Of a stretch of 62,454 nucleotides of DNA, positions 22,536 through 32,609 are shown piece after piece. The translations under genes and the position numbers were made by a program. Location of the stretch: assembly GCA_015680685.1 (NCBI GenBank), contig MNCI01014694.1, forward strand, positions 1,566,775 through 1,629,228, written 5' to 3'. The stretch comes from Gnetum montanum. Taxonomy: Eukaryota > Streptophyta > Gnetopsida > Gnetales > Gnetaceae. Numbering within the stretch: position 1 is the stretch's first letter; each line of letters begins with the position of its first letter. Below the pieces are notes generated by a model. That model was given only the letters and a program-made list of their open reading frames with translations, did not search any database and was not told where the DNA came from.

Positions 22536-23659
22536 TATTGATGTTAACACTCTCATGCTCTCATGGGGCCATGATTATCAACATCTCTATAACCACAACC
22601 ACAGTAAAAATCATGCGAGTAGTGGGCATTTAAACTACAAGGTGGGGGTCATTAATGGCGGTGATTACAGACATTAGTGGTAGATGTTTTAGAAGTTATG
22701 GTAGTTACGAACATTAGTGGTAGATGTTTGGGAAGTTACAGACATAGTGGGCACTTAATTGGAGAACATGGGCATTATTACACAAGAAGTGATGGTGGTT
22801 TTTGTAGTTGTTACATGAAACATATGCATCACTATGGATGGTCACAGTGGTTATAAAAGCAGAAGGGGGGGGGGGGAGAAGGCTTTTCTATGAGTCCTAA
22901 AGGGATATTTTATATGAGTCCAAAATGCTCTGGTTATTAGTCTAGAGGGGTACCTTCCTCTCCATTGAGTAGTGATTTTCTCCTTTTCTTTTTATAGGCT
23001 TCCAGCTGATCTTCGAGGAGGGTCCAAAACAGGAGCCAGCGGCTCAAAATCAGATCCTTGCAGGTCTTCTTAGTGATAGTAGGTGGGTTCTCTCTCTTCT
23101 TTCTATCTACAACAATGCAAGCAACATAGCCCATGTGCAGGACGTGAGACGTGCAATTTTCTTTGGGCCGACAACTTGTCTCGATGGTGCACATGTGGGT
23201 GGACGATCTTCCTCTCTACGGTGGTGCACAAAAGGTGGTAGACTACGACAAGCTTTGAGGACCGCAGTTGCTACCCTATGCAAACTATGGTGGGAACTCT
23301 CTCCTTCTCTCTTTCTCTCTCTCTTCCTCTCTTGCAGCAATCACGGTCTTCCTGCTCATCAGTGGATACCATCGACAATCATAGACCGACAGGATCAGCA
23401 AGACCTGGGAAAATTCATTTCTTTTAGTTACTTATTGTATTCTCAACTTTGAGATATTTATTCAATTTAAGTTTAGATTCATTCAATTTCAATTTTGATT
23501 TCTTTGGTTTGGTTTACTATTTTCAAAAAGCTACATAGCCCTCTCTAGTTGAGACTATTCTTAGGTTTCCATACTCATATGGGAGGTGCCCTAGGCAGTA
23601 GTCTTTTAAAATGAGTTTTCTTTCCCGATGTTCGTGTGACCAAAATTTATACATCAACA
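22536..23659 (+). repeat. 5' LTR of element E (1124 bp)
   Basis: It begins TATTGATGTTAACAC (TG changed to TA relative to the 3' copy) and ends TATACATCAACA. It has a TATAAAAG box at 22852-22859, a run of 12 G at 22865-22876, and a CT-rich microsatellite near 23290-23336. It differs visibly from the 3' copy, so the insertion is old. Confidence 0.9.
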
Positions 23660-24420
23660 CCTTTTTGGCACTAAAAGGAGGGCCATTTTTCCAACCTTTA
23701 TTATCCTATTTTCTGAAATATCTATTTTCTGTCCTTTTCCAATCCCTATTCTGTTTTTATTTTCTGAAAATTTTCATTTTTCTTGTTTCGAACTTGTTTT
23801 ATTTAAAATTCCTATTTTCAACCATTGCATTGAAAAATCTTTTTAAAGAATTTTTGAGCCTTGTATTTCCTATTCTCAAAAATTCATTTCTTGAAAACTT
23901 TCAGATCTCATCACCCATTTTTCTTATTTTTTTTTAATTTCTATTTTTAAAATCCTTGTTTCCCAATCCTATTTTTGAATTTGTGTTTTGGCGGTTCTTA
24001 CCTTAGTCTTGGGTTAGGTAAGTTGGTTTTATTTGATTATGCAATTTTAAGTTTATTTTCTAAAATCTTGCATTTTATTGTTTCCCCTTTTAATTTTATA
24101 AGTATTGTAATTTTATACATTTTTTTTTCGTTTTTTCTAAAAAATATATATCCTTTTTTTAAAAAAAATATAGCATATTTTAGAGTTTTTTTTCTTTACC
24201 AAAAAAAATATTATTTCAGTATTTTCTTTTTTTTTTATGCAATTTTATAGTTTCATTCTAACAATTATATTTTATAGTTTTGTTTTATGAGTAAACTCTC
24301 CTTTGCTTCTAATTGACTAGTCACTCGTCTCTTCGCATTAAGGAAACAAAAAGCCTCACATTTTTCAAGTTTTATTCTTAGGAGAACGTAGATTAGGATT
24401 GCAGCCAATCAACCCCCGAC
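23660..24420 (+). other. Element E leader
   Basis: Directly after the LTR comes CCTTTTTGGCACTAAAAGGAGGGCC, a possible primer site of a tRNA ending GCCA, not identified further. The next 700 bases are T-rich; two Phe-rich open stretches (23611-23937 and 23975-24250) are composition artefacts. Confidence 0.5.
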
Positions 24421-25560
24421 TCCCTTGGTCAATAACCCCCTTAACTATACTAACTACCACGACATCCCAAAGTTACTCCAAAACATAAATTCGTTCTATG
24501 ATTTCACAAACCCTAATAGTGATGCCTGCCAACATGTACAATGTTCCAAAACCTTACTTGGGATCCACAACATTGTCCAAAATGATGTGGCATGTAGAGT
24601 ATTTGTGACAACTTTTAGACCCAAAGAAACCTAATGGTTTTTGATGTGCATCCACAACCTGATGGCATCTTCAGCTTTTACCTCTCTACCATCGACCCAT
24701 TCTTCACCTATGCCATCCCATTGGACCCAAACATAATGGAAATACAAGGAGCAATTGCTAAAGCCGTGGAGCTAGAACAAATTAACCTTATGAACAACAT
24801 TCAAACCCAATTTAGAATGATGAGTGTTAACAATCCTATGCAACATAGTCCTCTACCTCTACCAACTTTCCCAATGACCAACACTATGTTCCAAACTCTT
24901 GTTCCCCTTCAAATGACTCAACCTACAAATAGCTATTTTCAAGGTCCCACATCTTCTCCATTCCTACCATCTAACACTAGTTTGAATGGGGATCAATAAA
25001 AGGCCTTAATTCAATCCATCATAAACCAAAATAAGGTACCTAATCCTGTTGAATCCCCAACTCAAACTCAAGATCAAATAACCTAGATATTAACTTTGCT
25101 TCAAAAACTTTCAAATAAAGTAGTTGAATTAAAGACAAACAACAACAAAGGTCTTATACAACTATAAAATCCTAGTTCATCCATCAATGATGATTACTGT
25201 CACCTCCATAACACTAGGCAACATTCTGAGAAGACGTATCCCCAATTTTTAGCATTATATGGTGACAACATTCAAGGTCAAAAAAATGGAAAACCTCCTA
25301 TTATGGTCCTTAATGTACCCCATGAAACTAAGAATGAGGAAGTGCCTTCATTTGAACAAGTCATGGTAAGCGACCCTAATCCACATAATGCTTGCTATCA
25401 TAGACTTACTAACATTATGAACAACCCACAACAACAAACTAGGAATGACCCTTACACTCCTCCAAATAGAAGTGCTCCTAGTCAAAGTAACACAAATACT
25501 CAAACTGGGTCATCTCAAACAAACACTCCACAATGATTAAACCCACCTTCTATACTTAGA
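24420..25560 (+). pseudogene. Element E gag-like region
   Basis: Overlapping frames 24425-24634, 24634-24999 and 25303-25536 form a broken Gag. The last part is Pro/Gln/Asn/Thr-rich (QQQTRNDPYTPPNR) and ends before the protease. I do not see a CCHC zinc knuckle. The assignment rests on position between leader and protease and on composition, not on a strong domain match. Stops at 24997 and elsewhere make it nonfunctional here. Confidence 0.5.
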
Positions 25561-25620
25561 AGAACCCCACCTCAACAAGAAGCTAAAGATGAACATAAGA
25601 CTTATGATCTAGTTGAAGAT

Positions 25621-26245
25621 TTGAAGGAAATTAAATCTAACATCTCAATAGATGACCTTTTACAATTTAACAAAATGAAAGAGGTGGTTCAAGAGATAGG
25701 TCATAGACCTAAAACCAATAAAGGAAAATCCCCAACCCTTGAAAGGCAAGTTCACTTCACAGAAAGTCGTAACACATTATCAATACAAAATGTAAATAAT
25801 TCCATGATGAGCAAGAAAGAGCAACTTCCTTTCCTAACAACTCTAATTATTTTAGGAAAAAATGTTTACAATTGTTTGATGGATTCTGGAGCAACTATTA
25901 GTGTCATGCCTCTTGAGTAATTTAAGGCTTTAGGAGCACAAATGATACCACAAAAAAAGTATGATTTAACTCGATGGATCTAATGTACCTGTAGTAGGAT
26001 CATTAAAAGGAGTGAAAGTGCAACTTAAATGATACCCTACATTCACATGTTACACCAATATCCTAGTAGTTGACATGTCACCTACATATGGGGTGCTCCN
26101 CACATGTTATACCAATATCCTAGTAGTTGACATGTCACCTACATATGGGGTGCTCCTATCTAGGACTTTTGGAGCCAAGTTTGAGGGCTTCTTTAGGTAA
26201 GATTTCTCAGAGCTATTAATCCCTATCAAAGGAAAATATGAATAC
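25621..26245 (+). pseudogene. Element E aspartic protease
   Basis: The 99-codon frame 25621-25920 ends with FLTTLIILGKNVYNCLMDSG, then ATISVMPLE. DSGA is the active-site motif of retroviral-type aspartic proteases. A stop (TAA) follows where a glutamine is plausible. After a frameshift, LDGSNVPVVGSLKGVKVQL and an ILVVDMSPTYGVL flap-to-end segment follow in order. The segment is duplicated around the N at 26100 by assembly. In the family the enzyme cleaves the Gag-Pol polyprotein. Confidence 0.75.
26044..26156. repeat. 56-base duplication around a single N (assembly artefact)
   Basis: Copy 1 is 26044-26099, N is 26100 and copy 2 is 26101-26156, with one visible difference. It lies in the protease of element E. 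Confidence 0.85.
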
Positions 26246-26680
26246 ATGACTATACCTCAAGAACCCTTCTACAAACAAGTAGTTACAACCTTAGATCAAC
26301 AAAATCAGTCTTTGGAAGATGAAAACACTAATATTTATGTTGGGTTTATTGAGGTTGAGCGTAGTGAACATGTTGTAAATGACTATGTGAGTGGAACTAC
26401 AAAAATAAATCTTCTCTCTCATGTAGATTCCATCCAATCCTATCAAAGCTCTAGAGAAGGTGAAGAAATCTATGGAGACACTTTTCCTTGTCAACAACAT
26501 GATGGATTTCGTCTGAGTAATCCACCATGTTTAGGGGAAGATAAATATATAAATAGGACCCTAGCTCTTAAAATAGCTTAAGGTGTGCTAAATTTTAATG
26601 ACACATCCATGAAACATTCTCCTAAAAAGGCTATATCTAATGACCCACCAAGACCTAGACCTATTAGTGAAACTTACATC
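26246..26680 (+). other. Element E region where RT would be expected
   Basis: An open frame of 111 codons (26246-26581) reads acidic, Ser-rich sequence (DENTNIYVGFIEVERSEH and others). It shows no RT, RNase H or integrase motif. It could be the protease-RT linker or a fusion scar after the deletion. Confidence 0.5.
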
Positions 26681-27028
26681 AAAGAAAAAATTTATAGAAA
26701 ACGATCAAGCAAGTTAAGATTAGGTCTTGATTTTCATAATCTTGAGCATTGACAAATTTTTAAACAATGTCTTAACAGGAAGTACACTGGTGAAGTCTTT
26801 AAGATAGGACATCGAGTCCTAGGAAAAGGAAGAACATTTGACCAAGCAAATCTTCAAGGTAAGTTCTCTCCTATATGGTCAAGCCCATTCTGAGTTAAGG
26901 ACATCATTGGCCCCAATGTGTACAAGGTTGTTGATTTGCAAGGATGTAGGTTACATAGAAATTTAAATACATTTCATTTGAAGCATTTCTACTCAGGTGC
27001 CCCACATGGACATTTGGTAGATCCTTAA
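26681..27028 (+). pseudogene. Element E integrase C-terminal remnant
   Basis: The frame reads KLRLGLDFHNLEH, then KYTGEVFKIGHRVLGKGRTF, then NVYKVVDLQGCRLHRNLNT and HLKHFYSGAP, before a TAA at 27026-27028. The GEVFKIG...GPNVYKV.DLQG...N..HLK.FY pattern resembles the GPY/F-like end of Ty3/gypsy integrase, which binds DNA or chromatin. The catalytic core and zinc domain are missing. The identification is by pattern and position. Confidence 0.6.
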
Positions 27029-28330
27029 TTGCATGCTTTCTTCCTCTTCACCATGCATTTCATTTGTATATAGTTGCATTTGCATATTTTCTTTGCACTT
27101 CCATCATTTCTTTCTTGACATATTGTTTTGATTTTTGCTTTGCATATGATTTTAATAATCATTATGCTCTTTTGAGTTACTAGGCATTGGGTCATCGATG
27201 CACCATTGAGAATAATGTTAGTATAATGCTTTATATAATATTTCTTATTATTATTACATAAAATCTCTTTTGTATTATATATTTCAATAATGCTATGATT
27301 CTTCCCAGTCTTTTTCAAGGTTTTAGTTTCTCTAGTTATGTTGGATTATGGAGCATGAGATTTAAGCTAACTTATCATGTAATCATCATGATCATGTGAG
27401 TATATGATAGGTGATGTTAGAGAATGGTTAGCCATAATCACTAGGTGACCTTGGAAAATCCCATTTTCCCTCTCATAAGCCCCAGCTCTCAAGTGTAATG
27501 ATCCATGGTTACCCTGTGAACAATGGGGTGAAATGTGTTCATCTCCACTTGAGAACCCTTAGCCACCCAGGAGACCTACTATGATGCTATCAAATTTTAA
27601 TTAAAGGCACATACGCAAGGGTTGAACTACACCATGTGAAAAGTTCTTAAAGGATCGTGTTCATTGGCAATGTAGCTAATCAGCCAGACTTGTGTTGGAA
27701 TTCCTACCTTAAGAATGAAGTACAAAATTGGCAAAGTTTCCTCAAAAAGAAAAAAAAGGGAATGAGGACCGTGTTCATTTGTAGCATAATAAGTTCTTCA
27801 GTGTGATGGGGCCTGGCCACTATCCTCACCCTAACCTCCATTTTCCCTTTTGAACCTATTTTCCAAAAAAAATGGGTAAATAATCCCTTTTCATCTATTT
27901 TTTTTTTCAATGTAAAAAAAAAAACATTCCAAGGAAAAATCCAAATGTTGTGGCTAGCCACAATCTAACGTGAGCTTGTCCTCGTTGTTAATTTTAGTAT
28001 GGGTCTTGTGCTTAAAGTAGTCTACATGCTAGTGACTTTTACTTTGTAAGAAGATTGGGAAAGAAATCATACTTATATTTTAATTATATATAGATATATG
28101 TAATTACAATAAATAAAATTATATATTTAAAGTTTGATTAAATAAGATGGTATGGTTTGGGTGGCCTGCGTTTAGTTCTCTTTTGATTATATGGTTATTT
28201 TAATCATGTTTAGATCAATACAGTTTACTTTTAAGTTTTCATTTGCTTATTTTGTGATATTTATGATTCCGTACCTATTGCATCATTTTAAAATTTTTGT
28301 TGTCTTGTTCCTTGCACTTGCATGCAATTA
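27029..28330 (+). other. Element E post-pol noncoding region
   Basis: No domain is visible. It holds a GGCATTGGGTC motif near 27183 and A/T runs at 27898-27927. Open stretches on the minus strand (27025-27318, 27704-27961) lack motifs. Confidence 0.5.
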
Positions 28331-28348
28331 AAAGTTTGGGGGCCTAAG
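28331..28348 (+). promoter_or_regulatory. Polypurine tract of element E
   Basis: AAAGTTTGGGGGCCTAAG ends directly before TGTTGATGTC, the first bases of the 3' LTR. Confidence 0.8.
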
Positions 28349-29350
28349 TGTTGATGTCAACACTCCCATGCTATCATGAGACCATGATTATCAATGTCTC
28401 TATCTCTCTCTCTTAATAACCATAGTAAAAATCATGTGAGTAGTGGACATTTAAATTGTCAAGTGGTGGTCATTAATGGTGGTGATTACAATCATTAGTG
28501 GTAGAAATTTCGAAAGTTATGGACATAAGCAGGCACTTAATTGGAGAACATGGGTGTTATTACACAAGAAGTGGTGGTAGTTTCTGTAGCCATTACATGA
28601 AACATAGGCATCATTATGGATGGTCATAGCAGCTATAAAACCAAGGGGAAAGGGCTCTCCTCATTAGTCCAGGAGGCTCTAGCTATCAGTCTAGAGGGGT
28701 AGCTTCCTTTCCACTAAGCAACAATTTCCTCCTATCTTTTCTTTTTTTGTAGGTTTCCAGCTAATCTTCTTTCTATCCATGTGGGCCTAGCGACTCAAAA
28801 ATTGGATCCTTATGGGTCTTCTTGGCGTTGGTAGGAGGGTTCTCTTTCTCTTCTTTCTATCTGCAACAATGCAAGCAGTGCATCCCATGCGTAGGATGTG
28901 AGACATGCAATTTTCTTTGAGCTAGTAGCTTGTCACAGTGGTGCAGATATGGGTAGACAAGCTTCCTCTCTACGACAGTGCACAAAAGGCGACAAACAAT
29001 GGTAGGCTTTGAGGATCGGAGTTGCTACCCTATGTGGATTGTGGTATGTAGTCTCTCTTTCTCTCTTTTTCTCTCTCTCTCTCCCTCTCTCGCGGTGATC
29101 GCGGTCTTCCATCCCAGCAATGGATACCATCGATAGTCACGGACCAGCAGCATCAACAGAACCAAAGAAAATTTATTTCTTTTAATTATTTATTATCTTA
29201 AAGATAATTATTTGCAAAAGGCCACATAGCCCTCTCTAGCTGAGACTATTCCCAGGTTTCTATACCCATACAAGAGGCATCCTAGGCTATAGTTTCCTAA
29301 AATGAGTTTTCTTTCCCGGTGTTGGTGCGACCAAAATTTATGCATCAACA
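28349..29350 (+). repeat. 3' LTR of element E (1002 bp)
   Basis: It starts TGTTGATGTCAACACTC and ends TTATGCATCAACA, followed by CATAC. A TATA box lies at 28634-28640 and a CT microsatellite at about 29048-29095. It parallels the 5' LTR along its whole length with several small indels. Confidence 0.9.
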
Positions 29351-29355
29351 CATAC

Positions 29356-30654
29356 ATCTATCTCTATTTGATATCTAGAACTTGAGAAATTACGTATTAA
29401 TATATCTAAAACTTGAAAATATAGGTATATAACTATATATATGTAATCTTTATCGAATACCCACAATGTTATTAAGCTATTTGTTAATCAGTTTCACTTT
29501 TAAAACTTGATTTTAATACTTTATGAGTACTTAAGTAGGGAGTCCTTTCGATATCTATTATTACAATTCTGTTTACTAAAATTCTTTAAGAAATTTTGCT
29601 ACTGTTAAGATTGCATGCTTCTAGGATTCTAAATCTTGTGAATAGTAGAGAAATAAAAACAAAAAAAAACAACAGGGAAAGAAAAACATAAAGATGTGTG
29701 TGGTGTGTACCTACTATACTATCTTATAGTACTGGGTGAAGGTGGTGTATTGCCTGACTTCCATTACTTTGATGGACATGCGAATGGCAAAAGAAGAAGA
29801 AGAGGCAGAGGCAGAGATGGATGAAGCTTCTATGAATGAATTACAATATTGCAGCAGCAAAAGCATTGACCAAGTTGTCTGAATTCTAAAACAAGTAATC
29901 AAGTATTGCAATTGCAATTGAAATTCAAATTGAAATGCTGTTATTCATTCATTCATTGTTATTACGATTCATGCCTTTTATGAGGGCATAATTACAATAA
30001 GCATGACATTGAACACAGGTATGTTACATTAAGCACTGGCTTGTGAATGTGAACATGAACATGGAGAACATGGTGGCTACATGCATTTATTCTATGACTT
30101 TTGATTTTTCCAGTCTGCTTTATTTATGCTTTTGCTTTTGCATTTGCAGCACCCACGTTCTTTGTAACGTCCAGTAGCAGTAGGTGGTAAAGAATATTCC
30201 TGTGCATCCACTCCCATGATTGATTGCTTTCTTTCTTTCATTTTTGCGCTAATATTAGTATTATTGTTAAAAATATTATCATTGGATATAGTATTAAAAT
30301 CAAGTAGAAACTGAGATAAAATCAAATATTATTTAAAATCAAACTCAAGACTGAAGAGAATATGGCCACAAAACTTTGCTTGCAAGATTGAGATCAGCTT
30401 CTAGTTCCTTGTCTTTTCCCTAAGGCTTGACCTCTCTTTCTTGGATGTATGATTGAGGTATGAGGTCTTATAGGTTTAAATAAGTAAACCTAGGATTTAT
30501 GATTTAGGGTTGGAAAATAAAATTTGAATCCTAAAAGCCCATTTAGATAGAAACAAGAAAATAGAATAAAATACAAAATCCATACATCTGTCATTGAATT
30601 TTGAAAGAAAGAAGAAATAATATTTTAATATTAAATATACATATAAACATAGAG
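29356..30654. other. 1.3 kb, possible exon fragments on the minus strand
   Basis: Two minus-strand open stretches (29714-29917 and 30092-30325) lie upstream, in that direction, of the exon-like block 21946-22086. The first follows a T-rich stretch ending GAATTCAG, acceptor-like. The second reads GVDAQEYSLPPTATGRYKER then a Cys/Lys-rich end. On the plus strand a short acidic frame runs 29772-29882. I recognise none of them and find no convincing splice pattern joining them. Confidence 0.25.
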
Positions 30655-30840
30655 ACAAGGGACTATTACTTGGAGTGATGGTAAGTTGCTTGTCTCTTAA
30701 GTTGTGAGAACTAGGTTTGAGCTTAGAAAGAGCTTAAGCTTTCGCTCATCCATTACCTTTCAAGGACCCTACCTTGGGTGATGAGCATTGTACCTCTTGG
30801 TAATGATCCTTTATTGTAATGCTAATCTCTTTGGCTGTTC
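30655..30840 (+). mobile_element. Probable tRNA-derived SINE (second copy type)
   Basis: A box-A-like TGGAGTGATGG at 30671-30681 and a box-B-like GGTTTGAGCTT at 30714-30724 stand 33 bases apart, the spacing seen in tRNA-derived SINE promoters. The body after box B includes CCTTGGGTGATGAGCATTGTACCTC. The ends are uncertain and no target duplication is visible. A true tRNA is rejected because the sequence does not fold into a cloverleaf by eye. Confidence 0.5.
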
Positions 30841-31339
30841 CATTCATGTTATGGATGATCATGACACTAATGATCTCTCTAGGTCTTCATCATTTCTCAC
30901 TTTTATTGTCTTCATTGCTTACTTTTATTAAATCTTTCCAATAATTTGAAGAATACAAAAATTCATCAATCCCCCTTCAATCATAGTTGCATTGAAAAAT
31001 TCAAAGGTAAACTCATAGTGAACTATTATATCTTCAAACTAGTAGTAATTGTGAATAAACTTGATGATTTTTGTAGAGAGAAGATTTGATCCTTGGTTTG
31101 GAGAATTGAAGCTGTGATGCTTGCCTTATGGAAATTTAGATTCTAGCAAATGTAACATCCCTAGTTTAGATTATCGTAAGTTCTTGTGATGTTGTGTCAT
31201 AGCTTAATGTAGGAGTACTTATGTGCTTTATGTGTTTTATGTGCTTGGGTGATTTATATTTGAATTATGGAATTTTATATTTTTATGTCTTTGGATCATG
31301 ATGAATTTGGATAATTTATATTGATGTATGCATATATGC
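30841..31339. other. 500 bases with nothing recognised
   Basis: No gene or RNA seen. TGTAACATCCCTAGTTTAG near 31152 resembles the start of some plant LTRs but has no partner in the window. Confidence 0.3.
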
Positions 31340-31599
31340 TTAATCTTGCTAGGCTTTCTAGGCAAGTACCATAGACTTGGATGAGAAATCAAGGGATTTC
31401 TTAGTTGACATAATTATTTAACAAAGTTTTGAAGGATGAAGAAATGATCAATTGTTCAAGAAAATACATTATTGTTTCCATCTACAAAAATAAAAGAGAT
31501 CTACAAAATTGTGCAAACAATTGAGGAATCAAGCTAATGATCCATAATATGAAGGTTTGGAAGAGAGTCATAGAGCAACATCTTAGACTTGAATCAATA
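31340..31599 (+). pseudogene. LINE H reverse transcriptase, upstream piece
   Basis: Read across frames, the 260 bases give a WLT.LFNKVLKDEEM-like motif, then an IVSIYKNKRDLQNCANN-like motif, then GIKLMIHNMKVWKRVIEQHL. These are the N-terminal RT motifs (including the strand-1 P(IFV)KNKGD and NYRGI.L motifs) of a plant LINE. The reading stops where element A begins at 31600 and resumes at 57468, with CAATA on both sides. The LINE is the oldest of the three nested layers here. Frameshifts are present. Confidence 0.75.
31595..31599 (+). repeat. Left target duplication of element A (CAATA)
   Basis: CAATA repeats exactly at 57463-57467. The two copies bound 25.9 kb that contain A and the nested B. 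Confidence 0.9.
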
Positions 31600-32466
31600 T
31601 GATAAATCCAATTTTTCCACCATTTTGATGTCATATCTACAATATCATAACTCATCCTATGTCATTGTTGATGTGTGTCTTGGGATCTGTGTAACCCTAT
31701 AAATACTAGCACTTGGATGCACAAACAACTTATATGTTCCACCCTTAGCTAAACTATTGTAGGTCTTGTTTGTAGTTAGTGATAGAGTGAATGCCTACAT
31801 TATGGTGTTGAGTAGTTGCATGGTGTCTTTATTCAAGTGAATTGTACTTGGGAACAATTCATGTCTAGCAATAAAGATTGAGATTGCTTTTCATCATTGT
31901 AGCATCCACTTAGTTCTTTTGTTTTACTTAGCTTAAGTTTTCATGTTTACTTAGTTAACCCTTTACATTTCTAAGCACTTTACTTTACTTTACTTGTTCT
32001 TAGTAAAGCAGAATGAGTACGAATAGTTTTGAGCATTAAAGTGTAATCATTTGGTAACCTAGTAGTGGTTTCACTTGATTCGCTCAATAGTGAACTTACT
32101 TGGTAATCCCAATAATGGTTACATAAGCCCAAGGCCTATATGGTAAGCCAGGACCAAATGCTCATCACTATAGGCTAGAGTAGATGTACATTACTATTAG
32201 TACATAGATTTAGATTGTTATTCTCAACTTTCACTATGATGGTAACTAGGAGTACTAAGAGCCTAACAACATCAACCAATCATATGCTTCACTAAGAGTT
32301 AAACCATACACTTGAACCTCACTAACTCAAAGTGGGAAGATAATGATTATGAACTTACCATCAACTCCTAGCATAATTACATTGTCCATCCATGAATTAC
32401 AATCTAATCACATGCATGTACTCATGACTTGTATGGTAGAGTGTTGGGATATGCCACTACTTAGCA
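31600..32466 (+). repeat. 5' LTR of element A (867 bp)
   Basis: It starts TGATAAATCCAATTTTTC and ends CCACTACTTAGCA, one base before the primer site. A CCTATAAATAC box lies near 31695-31706. ATATC/TATCA motifs precede it. It matches the 3' copy at 56577-57462 along the whole length. Confidence 0.92.
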
Positions 32467-32467
32467 T

Positions 32468-32485
32468 TGGCGTTGTTGCTAGGGA
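32468..32485 (+). promoter_or_regulatory. Primer binding site of element A (tRNA-Asp type)
   Basis: TGGCGTTGTTGCTAGGGA matches TGGCGCCGTTGCCGGGGA, complementary to the plant tRNA-Asp 3' end, except for a few C-to-T or G-to-A changes. Confidence 0.8.
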
Positions 32486-32609
32486 TGTGTCAATGTGTGT
32501 TGAGTAGTTGATTTTATAAAGTTTCTTGTATTGAGAACAACAAAGTTTATTCTTACACCTTTAATCAATTTTTAATAACACACATATAATTAAGCATCAA
32601 ATATACAAT

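Larger units (their letters stand above)
22536..29350 (+). mobile_element. LTR element E: gag-protease only, pol deleted
   Basis: It has LTRs at 22536-23659 and 28349-29350 and a perfect duplication CATAC (22531-22535, 29351-29355). The internal 4.7 kb encode gag-like frames and a protease with a DSGA site (about 25873-25890). About 760 bases later comes a 110-codon piece resembling the end of a Ty3/gypsy integrase. RT, RNase H and the integrase core are absent. A polypurine tract AAAGTTTGGGGGCCTAAG precedes the 3' LTR. This fits a non-autonomous element that keeps its own Gag and protease. The duplication is intact, so the deletion predates this insertion or occurred without loss of ends. 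Confidence 0.8.

Noticed and set aside
23611-24250. Two Phe/Leu-rich frames that suggest membrane proteins
   Set aside because: T-rich leader of element E; composition explains the hydrophobic residues.
29772-29882. Short acidic plus-strand frame (MAKEEEEAEAEMDEAS) as a gene
   Set aside because: Only 36 codons in a GA-rich stretch without support; noted only as possible.
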